A stretch of DNA of 64,000 nucleotides from Heterotrichella gracilis (Eukaryota; Sar; Xanthophyceae; Tribonematales; Xanthonemataceae). Below are positions 37,301-48,839 of this stretch, one piece after another. The notes beneath the pieces were generated by a model. It was not told the origin of the DNA. It searched no databases and saw nothing but the letters and a program-made list of their open reading frames with translations. The translations under genes were made by a program, and so were the position numbers. The stretch spans positions 25,503 to 89,502 of the forward strand of contig JAULBX010017192.1 of NCBI GenBank assembly GCA_032358255.1, read 5' to 3'. How positions within the stretch are numbered: position 1 is the stretch's first letter; every line of letters starts with the position of its first letter.

Positions 37301-40300
37301 CTTAACCCTCGATGCGCAGCTTGGCCCCACGCCTGACCTAAATGGCTAGCATGTACAGGCACAGCTGTTTGCCCACTGGTCCATGCACATGCACATGCAC
37401 ATGCACATGCACATGCACATGCACATGCACATGCACATGCACAAGCACATGCACATGCGTACATGCCCCACCTGCACAGCGTGAGGCGCATGCCACCGTC
37501 CTTGCCCCAGATCTGGCCCCCCACCACTGCCAGTGCCACCAGGTCAGGGGCGGCATGAGCGGTGTGCATGGGTGTGGGGGGCAGCCGATGGCGGTCACAT
37601 GCCGTGCTCACATAGCCCCCTTGGTGCAGTGAGGGGGGCACGCGCAGGGGTATGTGTGTGGCCACCAGGGCGGGGGAGATGGGTGGGCGCCAAGACAGCA
37701 GGGGGTCAGCAGGAGGCGCACGCTCCGACCCCCCCAGCGCGCGCACAGCTATTGTCCCCCCCTTGGCCTCAAGCACTGCCTTCTGCTCCAGTTGGCCCCA
37801 CGGGAATGCGCTGACGTGACCAGGGCCAAGGCTGGCCGCCATGACCACACCGGTGGAGGCCAGGGCTGGGTGTGGGGTGGTGGGGGCAGTGGGGGCTGCA
37901 GTTTGTTTGTGGCGTCCAGGCGTGGAGTCGGCAGCAGCTGCAGCAAGTTCAAAGTGTATAATGATGGCCATCCGCAGGCAACCATGTTTAGGGCACTTGA
38001 AATAATTGGAGCACAGTGAGCCGGGTGTGGATTTTGTGGCATGATGCGTTCACACTACATCGCAGGGAGTCATTGCAGGGATGCAGTAAAGCTGCCATGT
38101 GGGGTTATCAAGAGGCCATGCCAAATCATGCCGCTCACCTGGTGCACCCTGCCCCCCCTGGCCCCGCACTATGTGCAGCCACGTGGGTGACTCCGGCGCC
38201 ATGTGGTGGTGCCACGTCAGCACAGGCTGGCTTGGGCGGCGCAGGTCAAACAGCATCACGCGTGTGGGTGTGGAGCAGCATGCAAGGGGGGCAGCCTGCA
38301 CGAGCGGCGGTGGGGGTCAGCAGAGCCTGATAGGAGCACGGAGACAATACTAAAACCTAGATCGATTACCCAATCCGTGTAAATGGCATTGCCCAGTTTC
38401 CATATGTCCTCGTCTGCCACCGCATTGACCCATTTATATTTCCTCAAAATCCAATGCTCTTTGCAACCCCTTCCTCCCCTCTCTGCCTTGAACCATATGC
38501 GAAGCGCCGGAAACAAGCGGCACATTTACAGCACTAGGGGCCCCTCCACCCAACCCCTGCAATGCATATGTAAGTAACCAACAACCACCTCCAAGTGCGT
38601 ACTGCCACACATGGGTAGTGTCCACTGCAAGGCGAGCGTTGGATTGTCATTGGTCTACATGTATGGCCAACTCCCAGGTGCACGTGGTAAACGCGTGTGC
38701 AGCGAGTCAATGCCCCACCGACGCGCAAAGGTATGCGTGCACCTGGTAGCAAAACATAGTTAAATAAAATGTGACTGTCAAATAAAATCTTGTGAAACGT
38801 ATTCTGTATATGCGCAAATATAATTACGCACGCATTGCTCGTGAAAATATGCTCACAATACAATTTATTAAAATGAAACAAAGTCTTAGTTCCAATTTTG
38901 AACGGTGTGAGTGACCATCAGGGTAAGTGAGAAAATGATGTTTTTAGCGGTTAGTTGGGTGTGGCCTGTGCCTTCTAGGCAGTCGTATTGTAGAAAGGTG
39001 TTGTTAAAGAAAGTGACACATTATCAAGACACTTCAACACATAAATTCACGAAAGAATATAACTTTGAACGTTATTACATATTGCGTATCACAATAAATT
39101 AAATCCCTAGAACAAAATATCCCTGAATTGTTAGACATAACCTCTCCTCCCCTGCCTCCCCACCCCTTCACCTGATATTGTATGCTGGCCGCCAGCCCCA
39201 TCACCGCCTCCCCGCACTGGTGCACCATCTGGCCCAGGGCGACAGGGGGGGCGCGGCAGTCGGCCAGGCGTAGGCAGCAGGGGGCGGTGTGCAACAGCAA
39301 TCGCGGGTGGTGCGCGTAGGCGACCAGCGGGCGGGTGCGGTCCCCTTGGGGGCTGGCATGCGGCAGCTTCACCAAGCAGCCCTGGGGACAGGTGGGGCGT
39401 GGGTGGGTGGGCAACATGCAGTGGGGGACATAATGGAAGCGCAAATGTGAAAGGACAATTGCGTCAGTTGTGCCATGGTGCAGGCACACTCTTGTAGGAA
39501 TTTGTGCACTCATTCTGGTCGCCGCTCGCCTCCTATGCGGTCAAGTAATTGATAACAAGCATCCCAACAGTGCAGCCAAGTTGCATTCTTAGCATGCAGC
39601 CATGCAAAGCGGCGCAAAGCAGTTCCATTTCCCTGCTGTGTACACCACAGGGTGCAAACTGTCAGCTATCCAAGGTCCAAATGGATGAGGTTAGTGACTA
39701 TGGGCCCATCTGCCTTGCCTTCCCTGTACGGTACCAACCTCGTGCATTTTTACAGCCATGGATTGAGTCAAACTGAGGCATGCCATGTTGCATTGCAAGG
39801 ACACTTGCTACACCTGTCATCCACTACACCGCAATTGCAGCCATTTATTTACTAGTAGTCCAGTGTTTCAGCTGCAAACACCAGTCCATATCCATGTGCA
39901 ATGGCATAGTGGCCGTGTAGCCAAAGCGCATTGCCACATCCCATACCTGTAGCTCTGGCAGTGCCCCACACCCATTGGGCAGGTCCACCATTGGCCCGCA
40001 TCGCGCCATGTCAGCGGTGTACAAGGAGCCGTCTGCGCACATGAGTGCCAGCTCAGCGCTCACATGTGGGCTCCAGGCCATGTGCGCCAGGTGGCGCCGC
40101 GTGTGGAGGGTAGACAGGGGGCGGAGGCTTGCACTGCAGATGGAAGGCAAAGGGCATGGGCTGCATGTGGTGTAGGTAAGGAAGAACCAACCTGGCAGGG
40201 CAATGGGGTCCCATGACCTGTACATGGGCGTTACATTGTGTGCTGTACAATCCCCCTATCCATGAAAAGCAGTGGCAGGATATGGCCGCGTTGCCTGGTG

Positions 40301-41357
40301 CATCACCCGCCACCCCACCTGTGCCCCAGCCCTGCCTCCACCCCCACCAGCGAGAGCCAATGCGAAGTCACCACCGCAGCCGTTATGCCCCCCTGGTCCC
40401 CTTGCTGCACCTCCAACTGACTGATGGGAAGACCAGTCACTGGGCAACTGGTGCGAGCTATGCACTGCGTGCCAGACATGGAGAGTGAAGGTCAGCGCAA
40501 ATATATAAGATTTTCAAATCCCAGGAACCAAGTGAAACATCCAGATGTGCGGATGTGCCAGGCCCTGCGCTGCACAGATATGAGAGAGAACTCCTGCCCT
40601 GCCCCCTGTGTTCCACCTGTGTGCCTCCCTCCCCCATAACCGCAAGCTCCAGCTCCTGCCCTATCTCCCCGCTGCTGGACACCACCCCAACCACATCCGG
40701 CTCCAGACAGACTGCAGCCAACGCCCCGCCCAGTCCCGCGGACCCCCCATCCACCTCCTCCGCCAATAGCCCCCGCAGGTGCCCCCGCGGCACATATGCG
40801 TCGGGGAAGTGCGTGGCCCAGAAGCGCAATCCCCCCTCCGCTGTGTCCTTGGGGCTGCAGGTAAGGGCGGGGTGGGTGGTGGGGTGGCAGCGGGGCGGGA
40901 GGACGGGGCATCGCAATGCCATGAAATCAGGTCACAGTTCACCCATAACTTTCTGCGCAATATAAGCAGCAACAACACAGGAGAGAGTGGCTAGAGTTCC
41001 CCACCTGAAGTTGGTGTGCATTTGGTTGTGTCCCAGGTAGTCTGTTCTCCGCAGCCTGCTGGTGTGCAGGCAGGCCTCGGCCTCAACACGCAGAGACCAA
41101 GGGGCGCGCACGCAGCCGGGAAGGACACTGAAAACAAGAACCACAGGAGCAGTTCGGTGACCGTGGCAGTGCCTCCATGACGTGCATGCATCCAAGCTTG
41201 AATGCATGCATATGCCAAGACACATGTACATGCCGTGGTAGTGACGCTATTCGTGCAAGTCCGCTAAATACGCGACCTAAAGGACTCACGTTTTCCCCAA
41301 TGCCGGCCATCGTAGACCTCCCGAAGCGCCCCAAGTTACGAAACCATCGTCGGCCAT
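34385..41357 (-). CDS. WD/beta-propeller protein, possible TAF1C/RRN6-like pol I core-factor subunit
   Basis: Exons on the minus strand: 41357-41290, 41127-41005, 40854-40617, 40416-40319, 40133-39947, 39381-39172, 38295-38139, 37937-37472, 37202-36956, 35665-35057, 34681-34385; 2700 nt, 899 aa, all phases consistent. Propeller-like strands include HLAHMAWSPHVSAELALMCA, then DGSLYTADMA; also LVAYAHHPRLLLHTAPCCLR and TRVMLFDLRRPSQPVLTW. These follow the SPH..EL..DGSLY / HPR..L..D.R pattern I associate with the TAF1C/RRN6 propeller, which helps recruit RNA polymerase I to rDNA promoters. The C-terminus is basic and ends RVVVRKKRRVAVAEGF, also reminiscent of that family. The first ATG giving an open spliced frame is at 41357 (MADDGFVTWGASGG). 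Introns are large: intron 9 holds a duplicated promoter (35845-36502), intron 10 a retrotransposon scrap, and intron 8 a microsatellite. The gene model is good; the family name is tentative. Confidence 0.6.
34763..34990 (-). mobile_element. Fragment of a non-LTR (LINE) retrotransposon ORF2 C-terminus
   Basis: On the minus strand the translation RLSDDRVPKCMVFGRVEG, then KPRATWADLLQQDLKSRG, then WFKQCQERAPWRRMCK, has the pattern of LINE ORF2 tails: D.R.P....G...G..G.P...W.D....DL...G......A.DR..WR. It ends in a stop at 34763. Only about 75 codons remain, with no reverse transcriptase domain, so it is a dead 3' fragment. It lies in intron 10 of the TAF1C-like gene, in the same orientation, and reads on in the frame of exon 10 if the intron is not removed. 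Confidence 0.7.
35845..36502. repeat. Inverted copy B of the TAF15/seven-module promoter, in an intron
   Basis: The reverse complement of this 658-bp segment aligns end to end with 28504-29180. The length difference of 19 bp is largely one 20-bp block present only in copy A (28719-28738), which ends in CCAGCC repeats that suggest slippage or microhomology deletion. Point differences are spread throughout and are denser towards the TAF15 end. Copy B keeps both start codons: ATGGCG read leftward from 35850, and ATGGATTTTAG read rightward from 36460. Homology stops abruptly just inside each coding sequence. It sits in intron 9 of the TAF1C-like gene. Confidence 0.93.
36460..36502 (+). pseudogene. 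Orphan 5' fragment of TAF15-like exon 1
   Basis: Encodes MDFSNQLDAPHMDM, compared with MDFSNQFDVPHTDM at the start of the intact gene. After this the frame diverges (RDHCTHKR) and no RRM follows. It is part of promoter copy B, antisense to the host intron. I regard it as non-functional debris of the duplication. Confidence 0.85.
37382..37458. repeat. Hexanucleotide microsatellite (CATGCA)n
   Basis: About 12-13 units of CATGCA with one A-for-T-type interruption (ACAAGC near 37441). It lies in intron 8 of the TAF1C-like gene, next to the exon 8 donor. Confidence 0.95.
41183..41213. repeat. Near-perfect palindrome in intron 1 of the TAF1C-like gene
   Basis: TGCATGCATCCAAGCTTG followed by AATGCATGCA reads almost the same on both strands, centred on AAGCTT. 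It is the longest of many TGCATGCA-type palindromes in non-coding parts of the window. Function unknown. Confidence 0.7.
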
Positions 41358-41710
41358 CACCCATTCCGCTGCATTAGTACTAAATGAGCAAGTGCCCAAC
41401 AACTATTACTTTGTGGTCAGGGTGATCGGCTCTTGGGGCAACCTTTTTTTGGGTGCGACAAGTATAGGGTGTTGGCTACCCCCGCGTCGTCCTGAGGCTT
41501 GGGCCCCAGGCTGGGCACTGGAGGAATGCCATTATTACTCCGGTGCCAATAGAATAAACAGTTGTTGTCCTCGAGGCTGTGCATAACCTTTCAAGCCACC
41601 CACTACGTCACGTCTGTCTTATTCAACCGCGGCGAGCGTGTGTGTTCTTGTTGCAAAGCGGTAGGTTGTCTCATCCTAGGATTCGGGTCTCCTCAGCAGC
41701 TGCCCACAAG
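41358..41710. promoter_or_regulatory. Short divergent promoter region, TAF1C-like / ACBP
   Basis: 353 bp between opposed start codons. It contains TACGTCACGT at 41604-41613, an ACGT-core element of the kind bound by plant and algal bZIP factors. This is sequence resemblance only. Confidence 0.4.
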
Positions 41711-42016
41711 ATGGCTTCAGATCTGGACCTCAAGTTTCGTAAAGCAGCGTTCCTTATCCGCAATGGTCCTCCCCGGCCCAACGTGTCCAACGACGAGAAG
41801 CTCAAATTCTACGCGTACTACAAGCAGGCCACCGAGGGGGACGTGAAGGGCAACCAGCCATGGGCAGTGCAGTTTGAGAACCGGGCCAAGTGGGACGCGT
41901 GGAAGGAGATTGAGGGCATGAGCCAGGAAGAAGCCAAGAAGAAGTACATTGAACTGGTTGCTGCTGGGGACGCAGAGTGGGAGAGCCACACTGTGCTGCA
42001 AGGATTCACTGGATAG
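41711..42016 (+). CDS. Acyl-CoA-binding protein (ACBP)
   Basis: Small cytosolic carrier that binds and buffers long-chain acyl-CoA esters. A single exon of 306 nt encodes 101 aa, the usual ACBP length plus a short tail. The ACBP signature is present: SNDEKLKFYAYYKQATEGDV (binding tyrosines and lysine) and RAKWDAWKEIEGMSQEEAKK, followed by YIELV. No signal peptide or membrane segment. The start is the ATG at 41711, because homologues begin about 10 residues before FRKAAFLI; the open frame continues upstream but without family similarity. It shares a 353-bp upstream region with the TAF1C-like gene. No intron, which is unusual in this window. Confidence 0.95.
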   Translation: MASDLDLKFRKAAFLIRNGPPRPNVSNDEKLKFYAYYKQATEGDVKGNQPWAVQFENRAKWDAWKEIEGMSQEEAKKKYIELVAAGDAEWESHTVLQGFTG

Positions 42017-43273
42017 GTGGTGCCTTTGCCATGTTGGAAACTGACACACTTAGATAGACAAGTTGTTGTTAATAGTGACTGCTTTCTTGTATTGCAGTTT
42101 GGCGTTGGTGTTCATTTGAGACTGGTGCACGTGATGTGTACCCTTACATTTCCAGCGCGTGTAGCAAACGACTGCAGGTGATGGGCAGGTGCCTCAGGCA
42201 ACACTGAACGAAGTGTCCTGTTGAGCACCAAAATCTACGTTGTAACAACCCCTCCACGGAGATGTGTGGAAGCATTCACCTTGGAATTGAACTGCAGTTT
42301 GGTTGCAGCATGGCACGTTGTGAGTTCAAACAATTGAGCGGGTATCAAAGTCAGACGTTTTGGAATCACTTCACGCATGCACACTGCAGGGGCCCCCGCG
42401 CCTGGTCCCAACTCAAGCCTAGGCCAACCACAACCAGGTGCACCTGTTTGAAGTCAAGTGTACAAGTGCAGTTACTGTGCTCTTGGATATAGCCGACATG
42501 GATGCAATACACGATGGACGTGGACACAGCCCATGCAAGCTTCCCCGACAGGAAAGGGCGACACTCAAGCTTGATCTATGTATTATTTTGCTTTATTCAT
42601 TACAAGGAATTGTGGTTTCATGAAGTGAAAGTCTGCAGTGTTGTGGATCGGACGTCAAAACCCCATAGCATTCCATACCATTGAGAGTACACTGGGTAGC
42701 CACGAAGTTGAGGTCAGTCTGGCAAGGAAAAAAGCCTTGCCGAGCAATAAAACAGCAAAGTATAAGTAAGCACTCCTTGCAATGGAGAAGTGAGGTAGTC
42801 GTATAAAGAAGCCAGCCATATGTGGTAACTAGTAAAATTGAAAGGCACTGTGCTGTCAGTGTGAACATAGCGAAATCCAAGCCAGGATGCTGGAAAATGG
42901 GACTTGAAAGTCATAAAAGCACAGCCGCAAAGCCCAGAAGGAAACCTTCATGTGCAAGCAAGGTGGTAAACAAAGCAGAACCGCAAAAAACAGTGGCATA
43001 AACGGTCATCAGCAGCATCTCAGTGCCAGAGGCTTATGGCCAGAAACGGAATATTCGCTGCTGTGTTGTTGCAGCCAAACCGGTGTTTCAAGATCGAGCC
43101 AGCAACAACCACCCCTACAGTGCAGCTACTCCAAAATTTTGATATTATAGGAAATTGAAATTTGAGCTTGTGAATCTTTAGTGATGAATGAAGGGGCCAG
43201 GGGTCAAACTCTTTCAAAAAAACCAGTGGCTGGTTGCCTACACAATGCACCCTTTGCAAAATTGCACACTTTG
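42017..43273. other. Convergent intergenic region after ACBP
   Basis: About 1.26 kb with the ACBP 3' UTR and the 3' flank of the minus-strand Cys/His-rich gene. No other gene, tandem repeat or RNA recognised. Confidence 0.4.
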
Positions 43274-43871
43274 TCAGTGGCTTGGGTAGTACGCGTCCAG
43301 ATGCACCTGTGGCCCCCAAGCTGTCTTGGAGGAGCTGGGGTCGATCACAACGTGGCGGCAGTTTGGCTGAGGGTCAGGGGTGCAATGGGGTGCGGACACC
43401 CGTTTGCCCGGGCCTCCTGCCTCCAAGTCTATGTCGTCGCTGGACCGCTTCCTGCACACAACACACGCTTGTGTGTGAGGCGCAGCTCTCCATGGGGGAG
43501 TTTGCACAACCTGCAACCACAGCTAGACATATTCCTCTGGCAACACCCAGGCAGTGCAGCAATGAGGCAAACACAACGCACCTGGACATCATGTTGACAT
43601 CTTGGTTTGCAAAGACCTTGCGGCTCAAGCGGCACACTGTGTGGTGGTTGTCATAGAACATCCGCTGGTCACAGTTGCTGTCACACACGTGCATCAGGGC
43701 GCTGGTCTGGCACCTGAACAGGTTCCCAAACACGTGCTCAAAGGTGCAGAAGCGCGAGCACGAGTGGCAGGGCTGCTGTTGTGGCATGCAGGCTGTCAGC
43801 TGCTGGATGGGCTGGGTGGCATCCCACTGTAGATTCTGCGCTGCTTGCTGGAGCTGAGACCCGTACACCAT
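43274..43871 (-). CDS. Small Cys/His-rich protein, probable zinc binder
   Basis: Two exons, 43871-43582 and 43451-43274, 468 nt, 155 aa; splice AG|GTGCGT to CAG|GAAGCG with phase kept. The centre is a dense Cys/His block: CHSCSRFCTFEHVFGNLFRC, then HVCDSNCDQRMFYDNHHTVC and RLSRKVF. Cysteine pairs and the H.CD..C pattern suggest two or more zinc sites. I have a weak memory of similar H-x-C-D-x-x-C blocks in plant and NCLDV proteins but cannot name the family. The C-terminal exon has KRSSDDIDLEAGGPGKRV, which could be a nuclear localisation signal. An in-frame ATG at 44099 would add 76 residues of low-complexity sequence; I prefer 43871. Function unknown. Confidence 0.65.
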
Positions 43872-45605
43872 TGTTGTTGCTGGCAAACTGGGTGTGGCCG
43901 CGCAGGGGAATTGGCACTGCAAACTCAGCCCAGAAACCCGCCTGTGGCTGTACCTGCAGTGTTCACAGGCAAGTTGACCAAGAGCGCGTGGACACTTTCC
44001 AAACGCTTTGGGATGTTGATGGTGCAGGGTTGTGTGCTGTGGATGGCTGGCTAAATTCAGGCTGTTCTGGGTAGTTCTGGCTGTTCTGGGTTGTGGCATC
44101 TACTTTTGAAAACTGCGAGGGTTTCACGGTTTAATCAGGGATGGCCATACGCTGTCCGTACATAACAACACTAATTAACACCGCTGTGCTACAACCGATA
44201 CCTTGATACCGTCTCAACACGCAAAATCCTGATTGCACGTACATATCCAGATGAACCACCCATGGAACCACCCATTTGGAAACCACCCATGTGGAAACCA
44301 CCCATGTGGAAACCACTGGGCCTTAAGTTGCATACGAAGGCCTTTTGGCCAACCACTACGCTGGTTCCAGGTCACTTTTCGCCTCTGTAAAACGCGCAAG
44401 GAGTGGACTTCAGCTGCTGTGGTTTGGGTACCCGCTGAGTTGAACGAGCAGGACAGACGCCGGCCGAAGACCCACCTCGGTAAAGTTAAGGAGGTTGAAG
44501 GCTTCAGTGCGTGGAGGTTGAAGGGCTCAGTGCGTAGTGCTCACCCACGATCACCAGCGAGTGGAAGTTGTGGGCAGTCAATGTCGCTTGCAGGATGCCA
44601 CCGTGTTGACCCCAATTTGGAAAAGACGGGGTGCCTTGAAGAGGCTGTGCAAGAGTGGCTTTGCGAAACTGCGGATCGGAACAACGAATAGTCGTCACAA
44701 ACTCCTGCTCTTGTGCAACCAGTGACGTTTCAAGCCGCCTCCAAACTCGATCACTGATGATTGAATCAACCAAATTAAATGTTGGGTTAAATCAATTACA
44801 ATTCAGCCCGGGCCCAACCATCCAGTGCCACTCCATCCAGTCGGACTGCATGAATACTGCACTTGCACAAGGATCCTTCGAAGCGATGGTAAGCAGCAAA
44901 GGGCATGTACGCATGAAAAACCTGTTACACTTGACTGTAGAGCATCCCAAGTATTGGTCATGCCACACTGCACACGATGTGTCACATTTTGGTGTCACTA
45001 ATGCATGTACGACCTGGATGCGTTGCAGCCTGCGCGCCCGTGCGCAATTGGCACGTGTACGTATGCAGCACAACTTTATGCACAAAAATTAGTTATGAAT
45101 ACCCCTAAGGGCACATTGCAAAAGGCTTGCTCAATGACACACTGCAGTAAAAAGACCCAACAGCATTCCCTTCCCTCAGGAATTGCCCAAAGTGCTTTCG
45201 ACAACATGCCAGTTCAATGCAGATCACCACCCAACCCTCAGCAGCAATCGGGCACAAGTGTTAATATCTAATGGGCACAAGACTCACGTACTCCTGTAGT
45301 ATGCTGTGGCAGAATTAGACTATCTACCATTTATTATCCAAACATGACGCCGACAACAGTATTCTTGTATCGTGCATGCTCTGCCTGGCACCAAACAGGC
45401 TTCACACATCACCAGCATCGACTGGTCACAATCACGAGGCCGCAACTACGGATGGGGTTCAGCAGAAAAAATGTACACTGAAGCACACGTGCACTCTCCT
45501 TCTCCACACTACTCTCGTCTGCTGCACACATGTCGTGGCATAGCCCAGGCACCTACCACCCACTGCCCCGCATTTGCATGCGCCTCCACTCCCTCACGGT
45601 GCCCC
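43872..45605. other. Intergenic region, Cys/His-rich gene to VDE 3' end
   Basis: About 1.7 kb. It includes a short minisatellite at 44265-44313 (units of about 15 bp, GGAAACCACCCATGT, roughly three copies). Open frames at 44233-44691 (plus) and 44504-44773 (minus) have no recognised features. Nothing else supportable. Confidence 0.4.
44265..44313. repeat. Short minisatellite, ~15-bp unit
   Basis: Three to four tandem copies of GGAAACCACCCATGT with slight variation in the first unit (CATTT). Intergenic. Confidence 0.85.
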
Positions 45606-48600
45606 TCACAGGGGACCCATGTTGAAGAACTGGCGGAGCGCCCTGATCGGTGCTGGCAGGCGGTACTCTCGCTCCATGTCCTTGATCATGCGAGCAGCAT
45701 CCTCCATGTCGCTGTCCATCACCTCTGCAATGGGGGTGGGAGGTGAGGCACGGGTAGGTGGGCGACATGGTGCAGTGCATGGTGGCTGACATGGGAGAAC
45801 GGCAGGAAGCACCAATTTAAGGAACATACACCATATCTGCTGGCAAGGGGTGGTTTGCCATGTGATCAAACTCCTGCTGTATGGCTGTCACGCATTACGC
45901 AGTGCACCCATGCAGGACAGGGGTCTGCAGCACCATGCATTGTAATGGTAGGATCCACTTACGCATTGCCTCAGGTGCCTTTGCGTCCTCATCCTCGTAT
46001 ATCGTGAACCCCTTGCCAAATGAGCGCAGGTTGGACTCCAGCAGCTCCACCTCCCCAGCAGCGAAGGCCTTCACACGGCGCACCGCGCCGCCAGCTGCAC
46101 CCCCAACCACATCTCGCACCTAGCAGAGAGAACAGGGGCAACCCGTCAGCATGCAAACAATGATGGTCCTCATGTGGAGTGGACTTGATTGTGAAGACAG
46201 GGTTTCAAACTTTCCAAGATCGACGTGTGTGCGAATCTTTATTGGGGATCTGGGACTCCACGGCAACGTGTTGTCCTGCACATTGAGCGGAATTGCTGGC
46301 AATGTTTCAGATGTGTGGTGGCGACAAAGATTGTCTTGCCTGCTGCATGCGCTGCCTAACGCATGTGCCACCTGATGCCCCACACCTAGCCCAGGCACAG
46401 CGGGGCAGATGCCCTGCAAAGCGAAACATAGTGTACGCTGCTCAGGCCCAAACCTAAACACACACACTGAATCCCAACCCACCTGCTCAAAATCCTTTTC
46501 TATCTCGTTGGCAACCTGCCCCAGGTCCTTCTCCACTTCGCCGACAACCTGCTCCAAATCCTTTTCAAGCACACCGGCAACCTGCACTACGTCCTTCTCC
46601 AGTTCTTGTGGGAGGGAGAGCGGTGGCGGGTGTGGCGGGCAGGAGTTATCTGTCACCACAAACTGATCCCACTCCAACCCACCAGCTGCAGCGGCTGCTC
46701 GTAGCTCCGGCACGTACTCAGCGGGGAGGCTGGCGGCACTGAGAAACAGGGGGAAGAATAACGTCCAGTCATGGGGCTGCTAGAGTAGAATGTACCCACA
46801 ATCAAGAATTTCTACACCCTTTGTCAATGCCGGGCAAAGCAACTCTCAGCATGTACACAGCCCCATCAATCGGTCGCGCCCCCCACCCCCCTGCCATGCA
46901 CCTCACCGTGTATAGAGCACCGCCCCTCCGTACCCCTTCCATGCGTCGTTGTTCCCGCGGTAGTACACCAGCACATACTCATTGGGCTTGCTGGCCAGTA
47001 TGTACCAGTCGTCCTCGTAGTGCAGGTACTCATTCTCGTGATTGACCAGCAGACCAGGCTGGGAGGAGTCCTGGGGAGCAAGGGGGACAAGGGGTTTGCA
47101 GCAGAAAGGCATAGGGTCGCATTGGCGCCAGGCCAGTCACCCAAAATCTCAGCCAGCATAACATTGTCCTCCTAAATGCCATGCTTTTTGCCAGCCCCAA
47201 CTGGACCCTCCATGCCCAGTCATGCCTTTGCACACCTGTACAAAGCGCTGCATGGTGCTCCGCTCCAGGAAGTCATTGTTGGCCTTGGCAATGCGCCAGT
47301 TGATCTTTCCGTAGATGAGGCCGGGCTCTGGGTTGACAAAGTAGTGCTCCTGGGCATCAAGGTCAATGGGTGAGCAAACGCATGCGTGTGGAAACAGCAA
47401 ATTCATTTGCTTTAACCCATGCTGTGCAGGCTGGATGTCACCACCTGGTTGTGTTGCCATCATGCACCATGGCATATTGCTAAGTGTACATCCAACCTCC
47501 CCCCTCCCGCCCCCCCTCCCCCCCCCTTCTGTTGCCATCCCTACCTGGCAGTCGAAAATGTCAAACAGGGGGTTGAGCCCCGCTGTGATGTACCAGCGGC
47601 CTGTAAACTCCGACACGTCAAAAGTGCTGTCCAGGGCACAATCGGGCGGGATGGGGAACAGCCCTGAACGGGGAGGGGGGGAGGGAGGGGTGATTGGTGA
47701 CAATTTGGCGAGGTAGGAGTGTAAGAACAGATAACGTCCAGGATGTGCATGCCAACCAATTGGTCAAGGCACGCTGGCTGGTGTGCGCCAGTGGTGTTCA
47801 CGCACCCTCGTCCTGCTTCTGTGGCACACATCTCTGCTCTGAGATTGCGCATGAGTTGAAGGTGTCGATTGCGGCACTGGAGTACTTGTCGCCACACTTG
47901 ATCTGGCGGATGGGGCAAAGGAAGTGAATTAGAGGTGGGCAGGACGTGGGCAAGGCGTGGCCAACAGCTTGCTCACGCCACTGCGTTGCCCATGCCCAAG
48001 ACAACACACGTCCAGCTAGACCGAGCGCAGATATATTCCCAGTCTTGCCATTTCCCCACACACCTGGCAGGCCGTCTCATCTGGTTTCCCGTTGCACAGG
48101 TTGAGGCACACAAGGTTCTCCAGGCACTGCACGTCGCCCAGGCAACCAGCCAGCGCGCCCTGGCAGCTGCGCAGTAGGCAACCGCCCACCTTGGCGGGGT
48201 CAGCAGCAAAGGCAGGGCCTGCGAGAGCGGGTGGGGGAGTGGGTACGGTCTTGCGGCATGCCCCATGGGGTGCTTGAACAAATGGCCACTGGCACCGGCA
48301 GGCAATGGAGGGCATGTGGCGTGGTGATGGGAAGGTGGCCTGGTTTAACACAGTCTGTTGCCCTGCCATCTGTGACAAGTTTGTTTGTGAGAGCAAACAG
48401 GTATGTGGGTCCCTGGGTGTGGTACTAAGGTACTGTCTGGCCCTGCTCACGGCAGCACCACCCACCTGCAAATGCCAGCGATGCTGACAGCAGCGCTACC
48501 GCCAGGCCCTGACCCACGCGAGGTAGTAGTTGTTCGTGGGCAGCCACAGAAGGGGGTGTTCGAGGGGCGCTGCAGTGGGTGGGGAGGGCGGCTGGCCGTG

Positions 48601-48709
48601 CGGAAGGGGCAGGCTGTGGCATGGTGCGCCTGGCCCTGGCTGGGTTCCCTGGCCACTGGCGCTGGGTGGCAGGCCCAGTCTGAAAGGTGGCAGCCTTGTG
48701 TGTCAACAT
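45606..48709 (-). CDS. VDE: Violaxanthin de-epoxidase (plant type)
   Basis: Thylakoid-lumen enzyme that converts violaxanthin to antheraxanthin and zeaxanthin with ascorbate under excess light. Exons: 48709-48466, 48218-48064, 47902-47806, 47663-47545, 47349-47236, 47070-46907, 46738-46483, 46119-45963, 45724-45606; 1425 nt, 474 aa. Residues 1-~85 are a bipartite targeting sequence: a basic Ser/Pro/Ala-rich stromal part, then [18 protein letters not shown] with an AxA lumenal cleavage site. Residues ~90-165 are the Cys-rich domain ([40 protein letters not shown]). Residues ~166-300 are the lipocalin barrel ([54 protein letters not shown]). The C-terminal part is the Glu-rich coiled region ([20 protein letters not shown]). 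All elements of plant VDE are kept. It is divergent from the CX9C gene, 130 bp away. Confidence 0.97.
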
Positions 48710-48839
48710 GGTGATGGGTGAGCGCAGCTGATGGAGCGGTGATTACTGACGCGCGCAAGTGCTAACCAACTTCGGCCACAAGCAGTGCTGACTTCCCAGC
48801 CACAAAAAGCAGTTCAAGAATACGTGCGCAACACGGCGG

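Noticed and set aside
37342-37632. 96-codon frame with a Cys-Thr repeat
   Set aside because: It is the translated (CATGCA)n microsatellite inside an intron.
44265-44313. Short spaced repeats as a CRISPR array
   Set aside because: Units are contiguous with no unique spacers, and this is a eukaryotic nuclear chromosome.
44233-44691. 152-codon frame starting in the minisatellite
   Set aside because: The His/Pro/Asn start is only the translated minisatellite, and the rest has no conserved motif.
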